Source of the DNA: Sphaerothrix epifaneia
Lineage (GTDB): Bacteria > Cyanobacteriota > Cyanobacteriia > Phormidesmidales > Phormidesmidaceae
NCBI RefSeq assembly: GCF_042788235.1
Contig: NZ_JBHZOL010000055.1
Location: 1 to 64,000 of the forward strand
Length of the DNA stretch: 64,000 nt
Reading direction: 5' to 3'
How positions within the stretch are numbered: the stretch's first letter is position 1; each line of letters opens with the position of its first letter. Positions 1-8,165 of the stretch are shown in pieces. The position numbers and the translations under genes are program-made. The notes beneath the pieces were generated by a model, which ran no database searches, was not told the origin of the DNA, and worked only from the letters and a program-made list of their open reading frames with translations.

Positions 1-364
1 TCAGGTGCATACATCAGCACCATTAAGTCGCGATTGGGAAAATTCTTTTCAAATCCCTGCACTAAAGACTTAGCTAAAGAACGCACTTCGTTAGGCCGTA
101 CCTGGGGAGTAATAACCACACCGAGTTTGTCATTATCCCGAACGTAAGCATCTTGAACTAAACCCTGAGCGGTTTGCACAACCCATTCACCAAAGTTTTG
201 TCCGGTGGCTGTGTTGCCACGCTCAATTTGGCTATAAGCGTTAGTGGGTAAAGTGTTAGGATTGGTTGCCTGATTAGCCCCTGTTCCACAGGCTGAAGTT
301 GTCAGCAAAACAACTACTAGACAAAGACTAATAAGTGCAGCCCGCACCGATTGAAAAAACTTCA
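1..364 (-). CDS. Putative lipoprotein, 3'-truncated by the window edge
   Basis: The reading frame runs off the left edge, so only about 121 N-terminal residues are visible. They begin with a signal peptide that has a long hydrophobic stretch and a lipobox ending in TTSAC, which predicts lipid attachment at the cysteine near residue 26. The mature part is soluble and has no motif I recognise. I prefer the GTG at 364 because GGAGG lies 5 nt upstream; an in-frame ATG at 376 overlaps that ribosome site. It is transcribed in the same direction as the injection-system operon upstream, but two hairpins lie between them, so it is probably a separate unit. Confidence 0.7.
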
Positions 365-414
365 CGGAAGCCTCCATTTTTCTTTTAAAAGAAGAAGCAA
401 ATACTATATTTTTT

Positions 415-450
415 TAGACAAATAGATTTTTATCAAAGCCTATTTGTCTA
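415..450. other. Perfect 11-bp inverted repeat (hairpin)
   Basis: TAGACAAATAG (415-425) is exactly mirrored by CTATTTGTCTA (440-450) around a 14-nt loop. It lies just upstream of the lipoprotein gene, so it could be an operator or a UTR hairpin. No T-run follows it on the minus strand, so it is not a clear terminator. Confidence 0.45.
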
Positions 451-471
451 GATTTAATGATTTTTGCCTGT

Positions 472-498
472 CTAAAGCTTAGGCGTTCTAAGCTTTAG
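472..498 (-). terminator. Perfect 11-bp hairpin after the last injection-system gene
   Basis: CTAAAGCTTAG (472-482) and CTAAGCTTTAG (488-498) form a perfect stem with a 5-nt loop. It sits 38 bp downstream of the stop codon of the last gene of the minus-strand operon. The position fits transcript 3'-end formation, but no T-run follows, so classical intrinsic termination is unproven. Confidence 0.45.
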
Positions 499-536
499 CA
501 TCCTCTTTCAAAAGACGTATCTGTAGTGAGCGATAC

Positions 537-3335
537 TTAGTCAAATTGAGGAGGGGTTTCCGCTGGGGAAGGTCGCCCCGGATCCACAGGTGTGGGTGCC
601 CCTAAGGCAGGGGGGGAGGGTGCCCCAGCCCCAGCCGCACCGCTGCTGCCTGCTGAACCAGGACTTGCCGCCGGTTGAGATTGACTACCAGCGATCGCGG
701 CGGCGGCTTCGGCTGCTGCTGCCGCTGCCGCTGCTGCTGGGTCGCTAGGGGTGGGGTCATAGGTTTGAATCACCACTGAACGCTTTAGCGGTTCATCAAC
801 CCCGTTGCTCACCTGTAACGTCAGCATGGTTGTGCCGGGTTCAGCCCCTAAGGGATAGCGCATAACGCCTTGTAGCGGTACGGTGCCAGGAGAAGGCAGC
901 AGTTCAACCGTGGTGGTTTCTCCTCCCTGGACTTGCCAAGCTAGCGTAATCACAGGAATGGGCTGTCCTTGGTCAACCGGGAGCAAATATTTGGGCTGAG
1001 CTTCTTGGCCGTTAATTTGAAAAGTGGCGATGCTAGGCGATCGCGGTACGATTTTGACTGGATCACTTTGCTGTGGCTCTGGTGCTTGGCTGGCATCTGC
1101 TACCAGCGGGACTGTGGCTAATTCAAAGGTATACTCTCCGACCTGAAAAATGCCGGTTGGCACATTGCGACAAACCAAGATATTGCCGAGCTGACAGCGA
1201 CTCTGCAAAATTTCCGGCAAGGCCAGTTCGCCCGTTTCAGGATTACGCAGGGGATAGCGCCGTCCACCTAAAATAGTGTTTTCGCTATTACGTACCGTCA
1301 GGATGAGAGCCTGTAGCTGTTTAGGATGAGCCACGACCCAGTTAAGCTGAACCCCTTCTGGAGTGACGGCAGGGGCTTGCTGCTCTGGCCGGGGGTCGTT
1401 AGCAACTGGCTGGCTACCCAGTTCGCGGTAAAGAGTTTGTCCTGGAATTAGCTCTGTTACGGTCGGCAGCGGTACCGGGTCGATCACCACCGTACTGGTG
1501 CGCTGCGATTCAATTTGTCGTCGCAGCCGTCCTTTGGGCACAATAGTCAGCTCAAAAACGTATTCTCCCGCTTGGCGAGCATCAGTGCGAACGTTGCGGC
1601 ACGTGAGAATCACCTCATCTTGATCGCAAAAGGCTTCTAGCGTAATTGGCAATCCTTGAGATAAGTCATAGGTCAGCGGCCCGCTAATCACGGTTCCGTC
1701 GGGAGAATAGCCTGTGATTTTTAGCGTTCGCACCCGTTCGGGATGTTCAATTTCCCAGCCCACTCGAGCAATGTCTTGATTAAGAGCGGCATAGCGGGCA
1801 TCTTCGGCCAAAAACTCCAGAATTTTAGGCGTCGTGGGTGGGCGAAAGAATAACCACCAGATGAGCCAGATCAAGGTGGCTAAAACGCCTAAGCCTGCCA
1901 GAATTAACAGCAAAAGCTGCCACCAGGGTCGAGGTAGCCAGGTTAAATAGCCCTGGAGCGAACTCTGGGGTAGAGGGAGCTGCTGGCGATCGCTAATATC
2001 AACCCGAAAGTTGAGAATGCGACCCAAGCCAATAAAGGGACGTCGCCACCAACGCTGTGGTTGCCCTCGCAGTTCGATATAGGCGGTTTGCCAAGGAGCC
2101 AGCGTAACAGCGTCAGCGCTGAGGGCGTAGTTGCATAAACCAGCCTCGTCGAGACTATGGGCTTGTAGCAGTAAATCTCGCTCTAGGTTGCCGTTGTTGA
2201 CAAATTGCAGTTCAAACAAAGCAGGCTGATGGCGAACTTGACCCACCAACGATTTCATCTCCATCTGCAGCAGATAAATTGGCAGAACCTGCAAGTAGAC
2301 CATCGCTAGCAAGCCCAAATCAGGGCTGTTCTCAGCATAGAGTCGCAGGGTTGGCACATAACTGCCAGCGATCGCATCGGCAGGCGGCGTAATGGTGAGT
2401 AAAATATCGCCGCGATCGCCAGGGTTTAACCCTAAGCTATCGGCTTGTACAACCAGCCCCAAGCCTTTGCTATCTTGCGGGTAGGTAATGTTAAACCAAT
2501 CATCTGGTAAGTCTGTACAGGCCAAGCGAAAGCGATCGACTCGCTCTGAGCGGTTATAAACCTGTACCTGTACCTGTAAAATACCCCCCGGTGGAATCTC
2601 GGCGGGGGAGTCTGGATCTGTGGCAGGTTCAACCGCAAAGGTAGGATCGTTGGCCTCAATGCTGGCGGTATCGGGCGGTAAAACCTGAAGCTGCTGGTTG
2701 TAGCGAGCAGGCGGATACTCTGGATAATGCTGAGGCGAATCGACGATTAGAACATAGCTAAGCAACCCCGGCAGGGCTTCAGGCGGAACTTGAAAATGAA
2801 AAAGGACTTCGCTACTTTGGTCGGGGGCAAGGGCTAAATACTCCTGAACAGTTTTGCACCAGGGTCGCAGTACGGGTGAAAGGTCGTCTAAAAAGACGTT
2901 AATGACAGCACTCCGGTGCCCCTGATTGCTAACAGTTACCCCCAGCTCAAACGTGTCTCCTGGGGTGATGGTGTCGCGCCCAGAAGAGTTGAGGATGACG
3001 GCTAATGGCTTACCAGGGGTCAGCGTTTGTAACATATTGTCGGCCAGTTGGGCGGTAGGACGCCCAGCCGACAACGCGCGATAGGTGTCTTCGCTGATGG
3101 GTGTGACCAATCCCTGCTGGATCAAACTTGAAAGAATGCCGCGCACTTCGTCGGCAGGCCGATTGAGCACCGTCATCACCTGCTCAAACTGCACAACTTC
3201 TTGCCGCACCATCCAGAACATTAGCTGCCGCTGCTCCTCAGGCAGCGCTATGATTTCAGCCATGCTTTCAGGGTCGGCTGGAAGGCTAATAGCGCCAGTG
3301 GCACCGGGATTTAGATTGGCCTGCTCATCTGTCAT
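537..3335 (-). CDS. Large single-TM beta-sandwich protein of the CIS operon; candidate membrane anchor
   Basis: This 932-aa protein is encoded by the last gene of the injection-system operon. Residues about 30-95 look like a winged-helix fold (ALPEEQRQLMFWMV then GILSSLIQQGLVTPI). Residues about 110-460 are Ig/NEW3-like beta-sandwich domains. One strong transmembrane helix lies at about 472-496. After it come two clearly related repeats of about 100 aa, each ending in CRNV-x-T...GEY-x-FEL, a third beta domain, and a Pro/Ala/Ser/Gly-rich tail with a poly-Ala run. The gene is 46 bp downstream of another single-TM protein of similar design and next to baseplate genes. I infer a baseplate- or fibre-linked membrane anchor, as in thylakoid-anchored systems; no individual function is established from sequence. 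The TM and the repeats are seen directly; the winged helix is a weaker reading. Confidence 0.75.
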   Translation of the reverse strand: MTDEQANLNPGATGAISLPADPESMAEIIALPEEQRQLMFWMVRQEVVQFEQVMTVLNRPADEVRGILSSLIQQGLVTPISEDTYRALSAGRPTAQLADNMLQTLTPGKPLAVILNSSGRDTITPGDTFELGVTVSNQGHRSAVINVFLDDLSPVLRPWCKTVQEYLALAPDQSSEVLFHFQVPPEALPGLLSYVLIVDSPQHYPEYPPARYNQQLQVLPPDTASIEANDPTFAVEPATDPDSPAEIPPGGILQVQVQVYNRSERVDRFRLACTDLPDDWFNITYPQDSKGLGLVVQADSLGLNPGDRGDILLTITPPADAIAGSYVPTLRLYAENSPDLGLLAMVYLQVLPIYLLQMEMKSLVGQVRHQPALFELQFVNNGNLERDLLLQAHSLDEAGLCNYALSADAVTLAPWQTAYIELRGQPQRWWRRPFIGLGRILNFRVDISDRQQLPLPQSSLQGYLTWLPRPWWQLLLLILAGLGVLATLIWLIWWLFFRPPTTPKILEFLAEDARYAALNQDIARVGWEIEHPERVRTLKITGYSPDGTVISGPLTYDLSQGLPITLEAFCDQDEVILTCRNVRTDARQAGEYVFELTIVPKGRLRRQIESQRTSTVVIDPVPLPTVTELIPGQTLYRELGSQPVANDPRPEQQAPAVTPEGVQLNWVVAHPKQLQALILTVRNSENTILGGRRYPLRNPETGELALPEILQSRCQLGNILVCRNVPTGIFQVGEYTFELATVPLVADASQAPEPQQSDPVKIVPRSPSIATFQINGQEAQPKYLLPVDQGQPIPVITLAWQVQGGETTTVELLPSPGTVPLQGVMRYPLGAEPGTTMLTLQVSNGVDEPLKRSVVIQTYDPTPSDPAAAAAAAAAEAAAAIAGSQSQPAASPGSAGSSGAAGAGAPSPPALGAPTPVDPGRPSPAETPPQFD

Positions 3336-3381
3336 TGCCGTTCTGTTTCGCTGTTCTTCGTCGCTTGCTGACTGCTAAGCC

Positions 3382-5631
3382 TTAATTGCCAATGCTGCAC
3401 TGCCCAGGCGGTAATTGACTATTGCTCACCTTAACAGCTCTCAACCTCACACCTGCGTCGTTGCCACCGCTAATCAGTAAAACTCGGTTCTGATTTTGAA
3501 GCACATCCACTGCGTTGAGGGGTTCTTCAGAGCGGCGCAGCACCTCTCCCTCTGCTTGATTGGGCTGTCGAGTGCCATTGCTAGTCAACGGCCACAGCAT
3601 AGCCCTGCCGTCATCGCCAACGCTAGCTAAATAGCAGCCATCATCTGAAAGCGCAACCGCTCTAACGGCTTCGCCGTTGTGTCCGGTAGACCATTCATCG
3701 ACAATTTCGCAGGGACTTTCAGTAGATAGGCAGGCGCTGAGGTTCCAGAGGGTAATGTAGCCGCGATTGTCAGCCGTGGCAAGCAAATTTGGCTTTTCTA
3801 GGGCAGTGGCTACGCTAAAAATATAGTCGTTACTGCTACCAGCCCGATAATCGACGCTGCGGAACGATTCTGTGGCTAGATTGAGCAGTACCAGTTGGTT
3901 ATAACGGCCTGCGATCGCCAGATGAGTTTCGCTAGAGCCAACTAAAGCCAAAGACTGAACAGCAAAATCTACTTCAAAGCCGCGATCGGGTTCAGTGCGA
4001 GTTGCCCTCAAATCGGCTGGTGAGGTATCCCACTGCAACACCAAGCCGCTACCGTGACCGCTAAAGAGGGAACGGGCATCGCGAGTTAGGGCAAGGTCAA
4101 ACACGCGATCGTCTTGGCGATAAGAATAGAAAAACTGCTGATCGCTCAGTAAATTCCAGCCTTGAATATCGCCATTTTCAAAGCCTGCCCACACCCAGTT
4201 GTTGTCTACTGGGCGATAGCGCACAACACGAATCGCTTTATCGCCTCTATATAGCACTTCGCCAGCGCTGAGCTTACGGCCTTGAATTTGCCAAAGGCGT
4301 AAAGTTTGATCGTCTGAAGCGCTAACTGCTTCGTTGGCACGGCCACTCATTTGCACCGAGTTAACAGGGCCGCTATGCCCCTGATGCGTCACTAGCCACC
4401 AGATTAGCCCTAGCAGCAACAGTCCGGCCAAACCTGTCAACAATTGCAGCCAAAACGGCAGCACCGGAAACACGTCTAGCTCTAAGACCTGCTTATTTTG
4501 GCGCAGTTCTAGTTCAGAATCAGCTTTTGCCTGAATTTGTAGGCGTTTGCGGCGAGGCCAGCCCAGCCAGGGCAAGCGACGATAAACGTCGAGGCGCAGT
4601 TCGTGGCGATCGCCTACTGGTACTTGCGCGGGATTGGGCTGCACCACCAAAGCGTTTTTGGGCGGTGGCAGTGGCCTTTCGGCTGGCGCGGTAGCCGCCT
4701 CAGGCGTATCTGCTGTATCTACTGCGGTAGCCGTAGGGGCTGTCTGCTCGGCCAGGGCAAGCTGGCGGCGGCGTTCTTCGCGGGGATCTTGGTAAACGGC
4801 CTCAACCGCTATCTGCTGTACGACGTTGCTCTGGTTTAAGCAAAGAATTTGGTAGCTGGTGAGGCTGGCGCGGGGGTTACGCCAGCGTCCTGGCTGGCTG
4901 GGAATTTGCTGCCGCAGTGGTTTGTACTGAAACGCCACAAAGCCCGTTGGCAAAACGGTGAGGCTTCCTTGCAGTTGCCCCGGCATAGCCATCGGCTGGG
5001 CGGCCTGCACCGTAAATGGATAAACCTGACTGGGCGCTTGAACCGGAACCGGAATGCGACAGAGGAAAACGGTGTTGGCGGTTTCGCCTGCTCGCAAATG
5101 CAGCCGCTTCTCAGCCCCATCGGGGAACCAGGTGGGGCGAATCCCATCAATGGAGACGGTGACATCAGCAGACTGGCGGTTGGGATTGTAGACATCTACC
5201 GACAGTTCTACTTGGCTATCGGGATAAACCTTAAACTGCCGGGTCGGCATGGTTAACTTTGGCGACAAAATGCCTGAGCCTTCGATCACCAGCCGTAGCA
5301 CCTGGCGATCTTCATCGCGTAGTTCTAGTGAGAACACCCGCACCGTCAGGTTCATGGTGCCAGTAAAGCCACCTGGAATGGGCGGAATGGCAAAAATTTC
5401 AACGGTAAATCGGGCGCGATCGCCACTGGGTAGTTTAGAAGAAACCGAAGGTGCAATTCGGTACCACTCCTGCTGAGGCTGTCCGTCGGCTCCGGCTGCT
5501 GATAGTTCTAGCTGAAACGTGGCAAATTGAGAGCTGTCGTTATAAACAACAACTTCAAAATTGACTGGCGGGCCGCTGGGTTCGTAGTGGAGAACCTGAG
5601 TCGAAACTTCGGTGCTAATCTGCTTACTCAT
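3382..5631 (-). CDS. Single-TM protein with beta-sandwich N-half and WD40-like C-half, CIS operon
   Basis: This 749-aa protein has tandem beta-sandwich (NEW3/COG1470-like) domains at about 10-380, with a charged, Pro/Ala-rich insert near 280-330. A transmembrane helix follows at about 387-413 (LLTGLAGLLLLGLIWWLV). Immediately after it come WD40-like blades (GHSGPVNSV...DDQTLRLW, ADNRGYITLW, GHNGEAVRAV...DDGRAMLW), enough for one propeller. Its start overlaps the stop of the upstream fibre/baseplate gene by 4 nt, so the two are translationally coupled. The layout puts a beta-sandwich region on one side of a membrane and a propeller on the other. I infer a tether between baseplate and membrane, or a receptor on the far side. 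It is not a standard part of soluble extracellular injection systems. Confidence 0.78.
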   Translation of the reverse strand: MSKQISTEVSTQVLHYEPSGPPVNFEVVVYNDSSQFATFQLELSAAGADGQPQQEWYRIAPSVSSKLPSGDRARFTVEIFAIPPIPGGFTGTMNLTVRVFSLELRDEDRQVLRLVIEGSGILSPKLTMPTRQFKVYPDSQVELSVDVYNPNRQSADVTVSIDGIRPTWFPDGAEKRLHLRAGETANTVFLCRIPVPVQAPSQVYPFTVQAAQPMAMPGQLQGSLTVLPTGFVAFQYKPLRQQIPSQPGRWRNPRASLTSYQILCLNQSNVVQQIAVEAVYQDPREERRRQLALAEQTAPTATAVDTADTPEAATAPAERPLPPPKNALVVQPNPAQVPVGDRHELRLDVYRRLPWLGWPRRKRLQIQAKADSELELRQNKQVLELDVFPVLPFWLQLLTGLAGLLLLGLIWWLVTHQGHSGPVNSVQMSGRANEAVSASDDQTLRLWQIQGRKLSAGEVLYRGDKAIRVVRYRPVDNNWVWAGFENGDIQGWNLLSDQQFFYSYRQDDRVFDLALTRDARSLFSGHGSGLVLQWDTSPADLRATRTEPDRGFEVDFAVQSLALVGSSETHLAIAGRYNQLVLLNLATESFRSVDYRAGSSNDYIFSVATALEKPNLLATADNRGYITLWNLSACLSTESPCEIVDEWSTGHNGEAVRAVALSDDGCYLASVGDDGRAMLWPLTSNGTRQPNQAEGEVLRRSEEPLNAVDVLQNQNRVLLISGGNDAGVRLRAVKVSNSQLPPGQCSIGN

Positions 5632-7040
5632 GATTCTCTCGCCCCTGCTTGCCCCGCTTGATCGGTCAAACTCGCTTGTGAGCTGCTGCTACTGCCTACG
5701 GTGGAGGCGGGACGCTGTAAACCCAGCAGGTGCCGCCGTCGCGTCGCAAAATATAACAGGTTAATACCGAGTTCGTGAGCGGTGCGCAGGCTCTCACGGG
5801 TTTGCTGCCCTGCGGGATCTGGCCCCCAGGCGATCGCTAAATTACCAATCATCAGTACAATGTTTTGCCAATGTCGCAGCGTAATGGGGCGGCTGGTTAA
5901 AGTAGGCAGTTGAGCAAATAAGAAAGGCTGCAACCGCAGCGGATGCTGGGCATGAATTTGACCAGCCCCAGCCAACGGATTACCCACCATTTGCGCAAAA
6001 GGCTGTAACGATTGCACGACGTTTTGTAGCTGCTGCTCAATATCAGCCTCTATCGCCTGAATTTCAGACAGGAGTTGCTGCCGCATGCCGCTAATTTCAG
6101 CATCGCTTTCCAGTCCTTCAAGGGCGGCTTGTAGTTCTTGACGCAGGGCACTCAGTTCATCGATCTTGGTTTCGTCGAAGTCAACCGTAATTAGCAGTAG
6201 TCCGCCTTGAGCCAGGTAAGCTTTGAGCGCTTTGGTGGCTTCTAGGGTCAAGTTTTGCAGCGCTAGCCGGGGAGCATAGAGCAGATCAAAGGGAGAAAGA
6301 TCGGCAGTGGCGATCGCTGCTGCCGATAGCTCAGCTAGGGGAGCCACCGCTTGCAGCTTGGGGAATAAGGCTTCTGTCGCTTGTAGCAAACAGCTCAGCC
6401 CCAACGACAGCGACTGATCTAAAGGCGTGCCTGTTTGGAGATAGGCAACCTGAGCCGCATAAAGAGGGCGAGGTTGAGCTTGCCGCCGATGCCCCAAATC
6501 AACCTCATTCGGCTGCGGGCTAAAGACATTGAGGGCGTTACGTAACTGCACCGTACCGTTGGTGAGGCGAATTCGGCATAGCTCGACATCTAGCGGGCCT
6601 GGTTCAGTTGTCTCAACAATCCGAAATTGCTCTTTAACCTGAGCTTGTCCAGGTATTTGCCGTAACTCATCTGGGTCAACATAGCTAATCACCAGGTAAA
6701 CCGTTTGCAAACGACCAGTCGGTGGATCTAGCTCAATTCGAAACGCTTCTGCCTGCGGAACCACAATAGGATTACCAGCAGGGTCAATCGCTACCCCGGC
6801 CTGTACCTGCACCCAACGCTGATCGCGATAGCGGGCTTCAATGCTGGCAGGAGCCGGAATAACCGCCACGCCCAAGCCACAGACAATACCCGCTTGACTG
6901 AGAGACTGAAAATGAAAATTTTGCCGCTGACGATGGTAATTGTGAGCCTGCTGCCAACGCTCTGCCGTAATCAGTAGGCCGTCGGCAATTTGTAGGCGCT
7001 CGAACGCTTGAATGGGGGGCAATGATAAGGGTTCGGACAT
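5628..7040 (-). CDS. CIS baseplate/fibre-type protein
   Basis: This 470-aa protein has an N-terminal block (DGLLITAERWQQAHNYHRQR then GIVCGLGV). That pattern recurs in baseplate-attached fibre or spike-associated proteins of phage-tail-like systems. The middle is acidic with coiled-coil heptads (about 300-360), preceded by a segment resembling DUF4159-like domains (KAYLAQGGLLLITVDFD). The C-terminus is Ser/Gln-rich. An in-frame ATG at 7067 would add nine residues; I prefer 7040 because the protein then starts MSEPLSLPP, but neither start has a good ribosome site. It follows the gp7-like gene and overlaps the next gene by 4 nt. A tail-fibre or baseplate-extension role is inferred. Confidence 0.7.
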   Translation of the reverse strand: MSEPLSLPPIQAFERLQIADGLLITAERWQQAHNYHRQRQNFHFQSLSQAGIVCGLGVAVIPAPASIEARYRDQRWVQVQAGVAIDPAGNPIVVPQAEAFRIELDPPTGRLQTVYLVISYVDPDELRQIPGQAQVKEQFRIVETTEPGPLDVELCRIRLTNGTVQLRNALNVFSPQPNEVDLGHRRQAQPRPLYAAQVAYLQTGTPLDQSLSLGLSCLLQATEALFPKLQAVAPLAELSAAAIATADLSPFDLLYAPRLALQNLTLEATKALKAYLAQGGLLLITVDFDETKIDELSALRQELQAALEGLESDAEISGMRQQLLSEIQAIEADIEQQLQNVVQSLQPFAQMVGNPLAGAGQIHAQHPLRLQPFLFAQLPTLTSRPITLRHWQNIVLMIGNLAIAWGPDPAGQQTRESLRTAHELGINLLYFATRRRHLLGLQRPASTVGSSSSSQASLTDQAGQAGARES

Positions 7041-7097
7041 AGCGTCTAGTCTGCGGGTTGGCGTCATTATAGAAACAGGTGGGGCTGATGCGAAATT

Positions 7098-8156
7098 CTA
7101 ACTGGGTTCTAAGCGGGGAAGAGAATTTTCTAACGGGTCTATATAGAGTTCGTAGGTGCAAAAGGCGGGCTTTTCTTGGCGAATAATTGTGTGAACCAGC
7201 CCCGGATCAATTTGACGCGGATCGGGCGATCGCAAGCGCACAATGAAGTGAAAAGGCCGTCCGCCCCCTAACAGGGCTTCCTGACCCAGTGAAGCCGATC
7301 CCAAGATGAAGCCCTGAGTAAACTGCTCTTCAATACAAATATGCTGCTGCGCCGATGGCGTTTCAGGATCATCTAACGGCAAGCCCGTGTAGAGATGTAA
7401 ATAAAGTTGCAACCCTCGCCGTGTGCCCCGCCAGCGATAGATCTCCATAGCGTGATAAATCAGCCGCCGCTGCTTGGCAGTCTCCCAAGGCCCCTTACTC
7501 GGCCAGCCAACCCAGTAAGCTAAAAAGGGCAGCAAATTTTCAGGTGCCATCAAGGGGTTGAGGTAGGCCCAAAGACTATCAAGCGCTTCAACGGCTGGCT
7601 CAAAGGCTTGCTCAAAGATTTTGAGGAATCGCCCAATAAAGTCTACCTCGCGGTACAGGGCTGGCAAAAACTGAGGATAGAGCAGGTGAGGGCGGACAAA
7701 GATTTGAAAAGCTGCACTACCAATTTGCTGGCGCTGGCCGTTTTCAGGATGTACCGAATAGACGTAAAGCTGTCCTTGATAGTCAATTTTGATTTGCTCT
7801 TGGGGGCCAAGCGAGAGCGAGTCTTCAAAAAAGTTAGGGGCAATTTCAAAGTAGAGCACCGCATCCATTTGCTGACCTGCGGGGAGTTCTGCCCCTTCAG
7901 TACCAATTTGGCACCAATGAGCTGGAAAGTCGCCTGTGGTTTGTAAGCTGATCTGGAGCGGGCGATCGCTTTGGTTTTTCAACTGCACCACAATCTCACT
8001 GGGTTCGCCAGGGCATAAGCGCAACTGAGGTGCCCCCCCTAAACTGGTTGGGGCATCGGCCAACCAAGTTGCCACTCCTTGAGCCGGATAGGCTTCTGGC
8101 GTTTGCATGGGGGTAAGCGTTAAAGCAAGGAGCTGACTGGAGCGAGCCTGACTCAT
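7098..8156 (-). CDS. Phage tail protein I / gp7-like baseplate wedge protein
   Basis: This 352-aa protein matches the TIGR02242-type tail protein family. Its hallmark is the block PFLAYWVGW at about 215-225, followed by RLIYHAMEIYRWRGTRRGL, in which a helical segment leads into the RGT turn. In contractile tails this protein pairs with the gp6/J protein to build the baseplate wedges around the spike hub. The N-terminal about 120 residues form an extra beta-rich domain. GGGAGG lies 4 nt before the ATG. The gene starts 9 bp after the gp6-like gene, so the two are co-expressed. Confidence 0.85.
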   Translation of the reverse strand: MSQARSSQLLALTLTPMQTPEAYPAQGVATWLADAPTSLGGAPQLRLCPGEPSEIVVQLKNQSDRPLQISLQTTGDFPAHWCQIGTEGAELPAGQQMDAVLYFEIAPNFFEDSLSLGPQEQIKIDYQGQLYVYSVHPENGQRQQIGSAAFQIFVRPHLLYPQFLPALYREVDFIGRFLKIFEQAFEPAVEALDSLWAYLNPLMAPENLLPFLAYWVGWPSKGPWETAKQRRLIYHAMEIYRWRGTRRGLQLYLHLYTGLPLDDPETPSAQQHICIEEQFTQGFILGSASLGQEALLGGGRPFHFIVRLRSPDPRQIDPGLVHTIIRQEKPAFCTYELYIDPLENSLPRLEPS

Positions 8157-8165
8157 AATGCCTCC

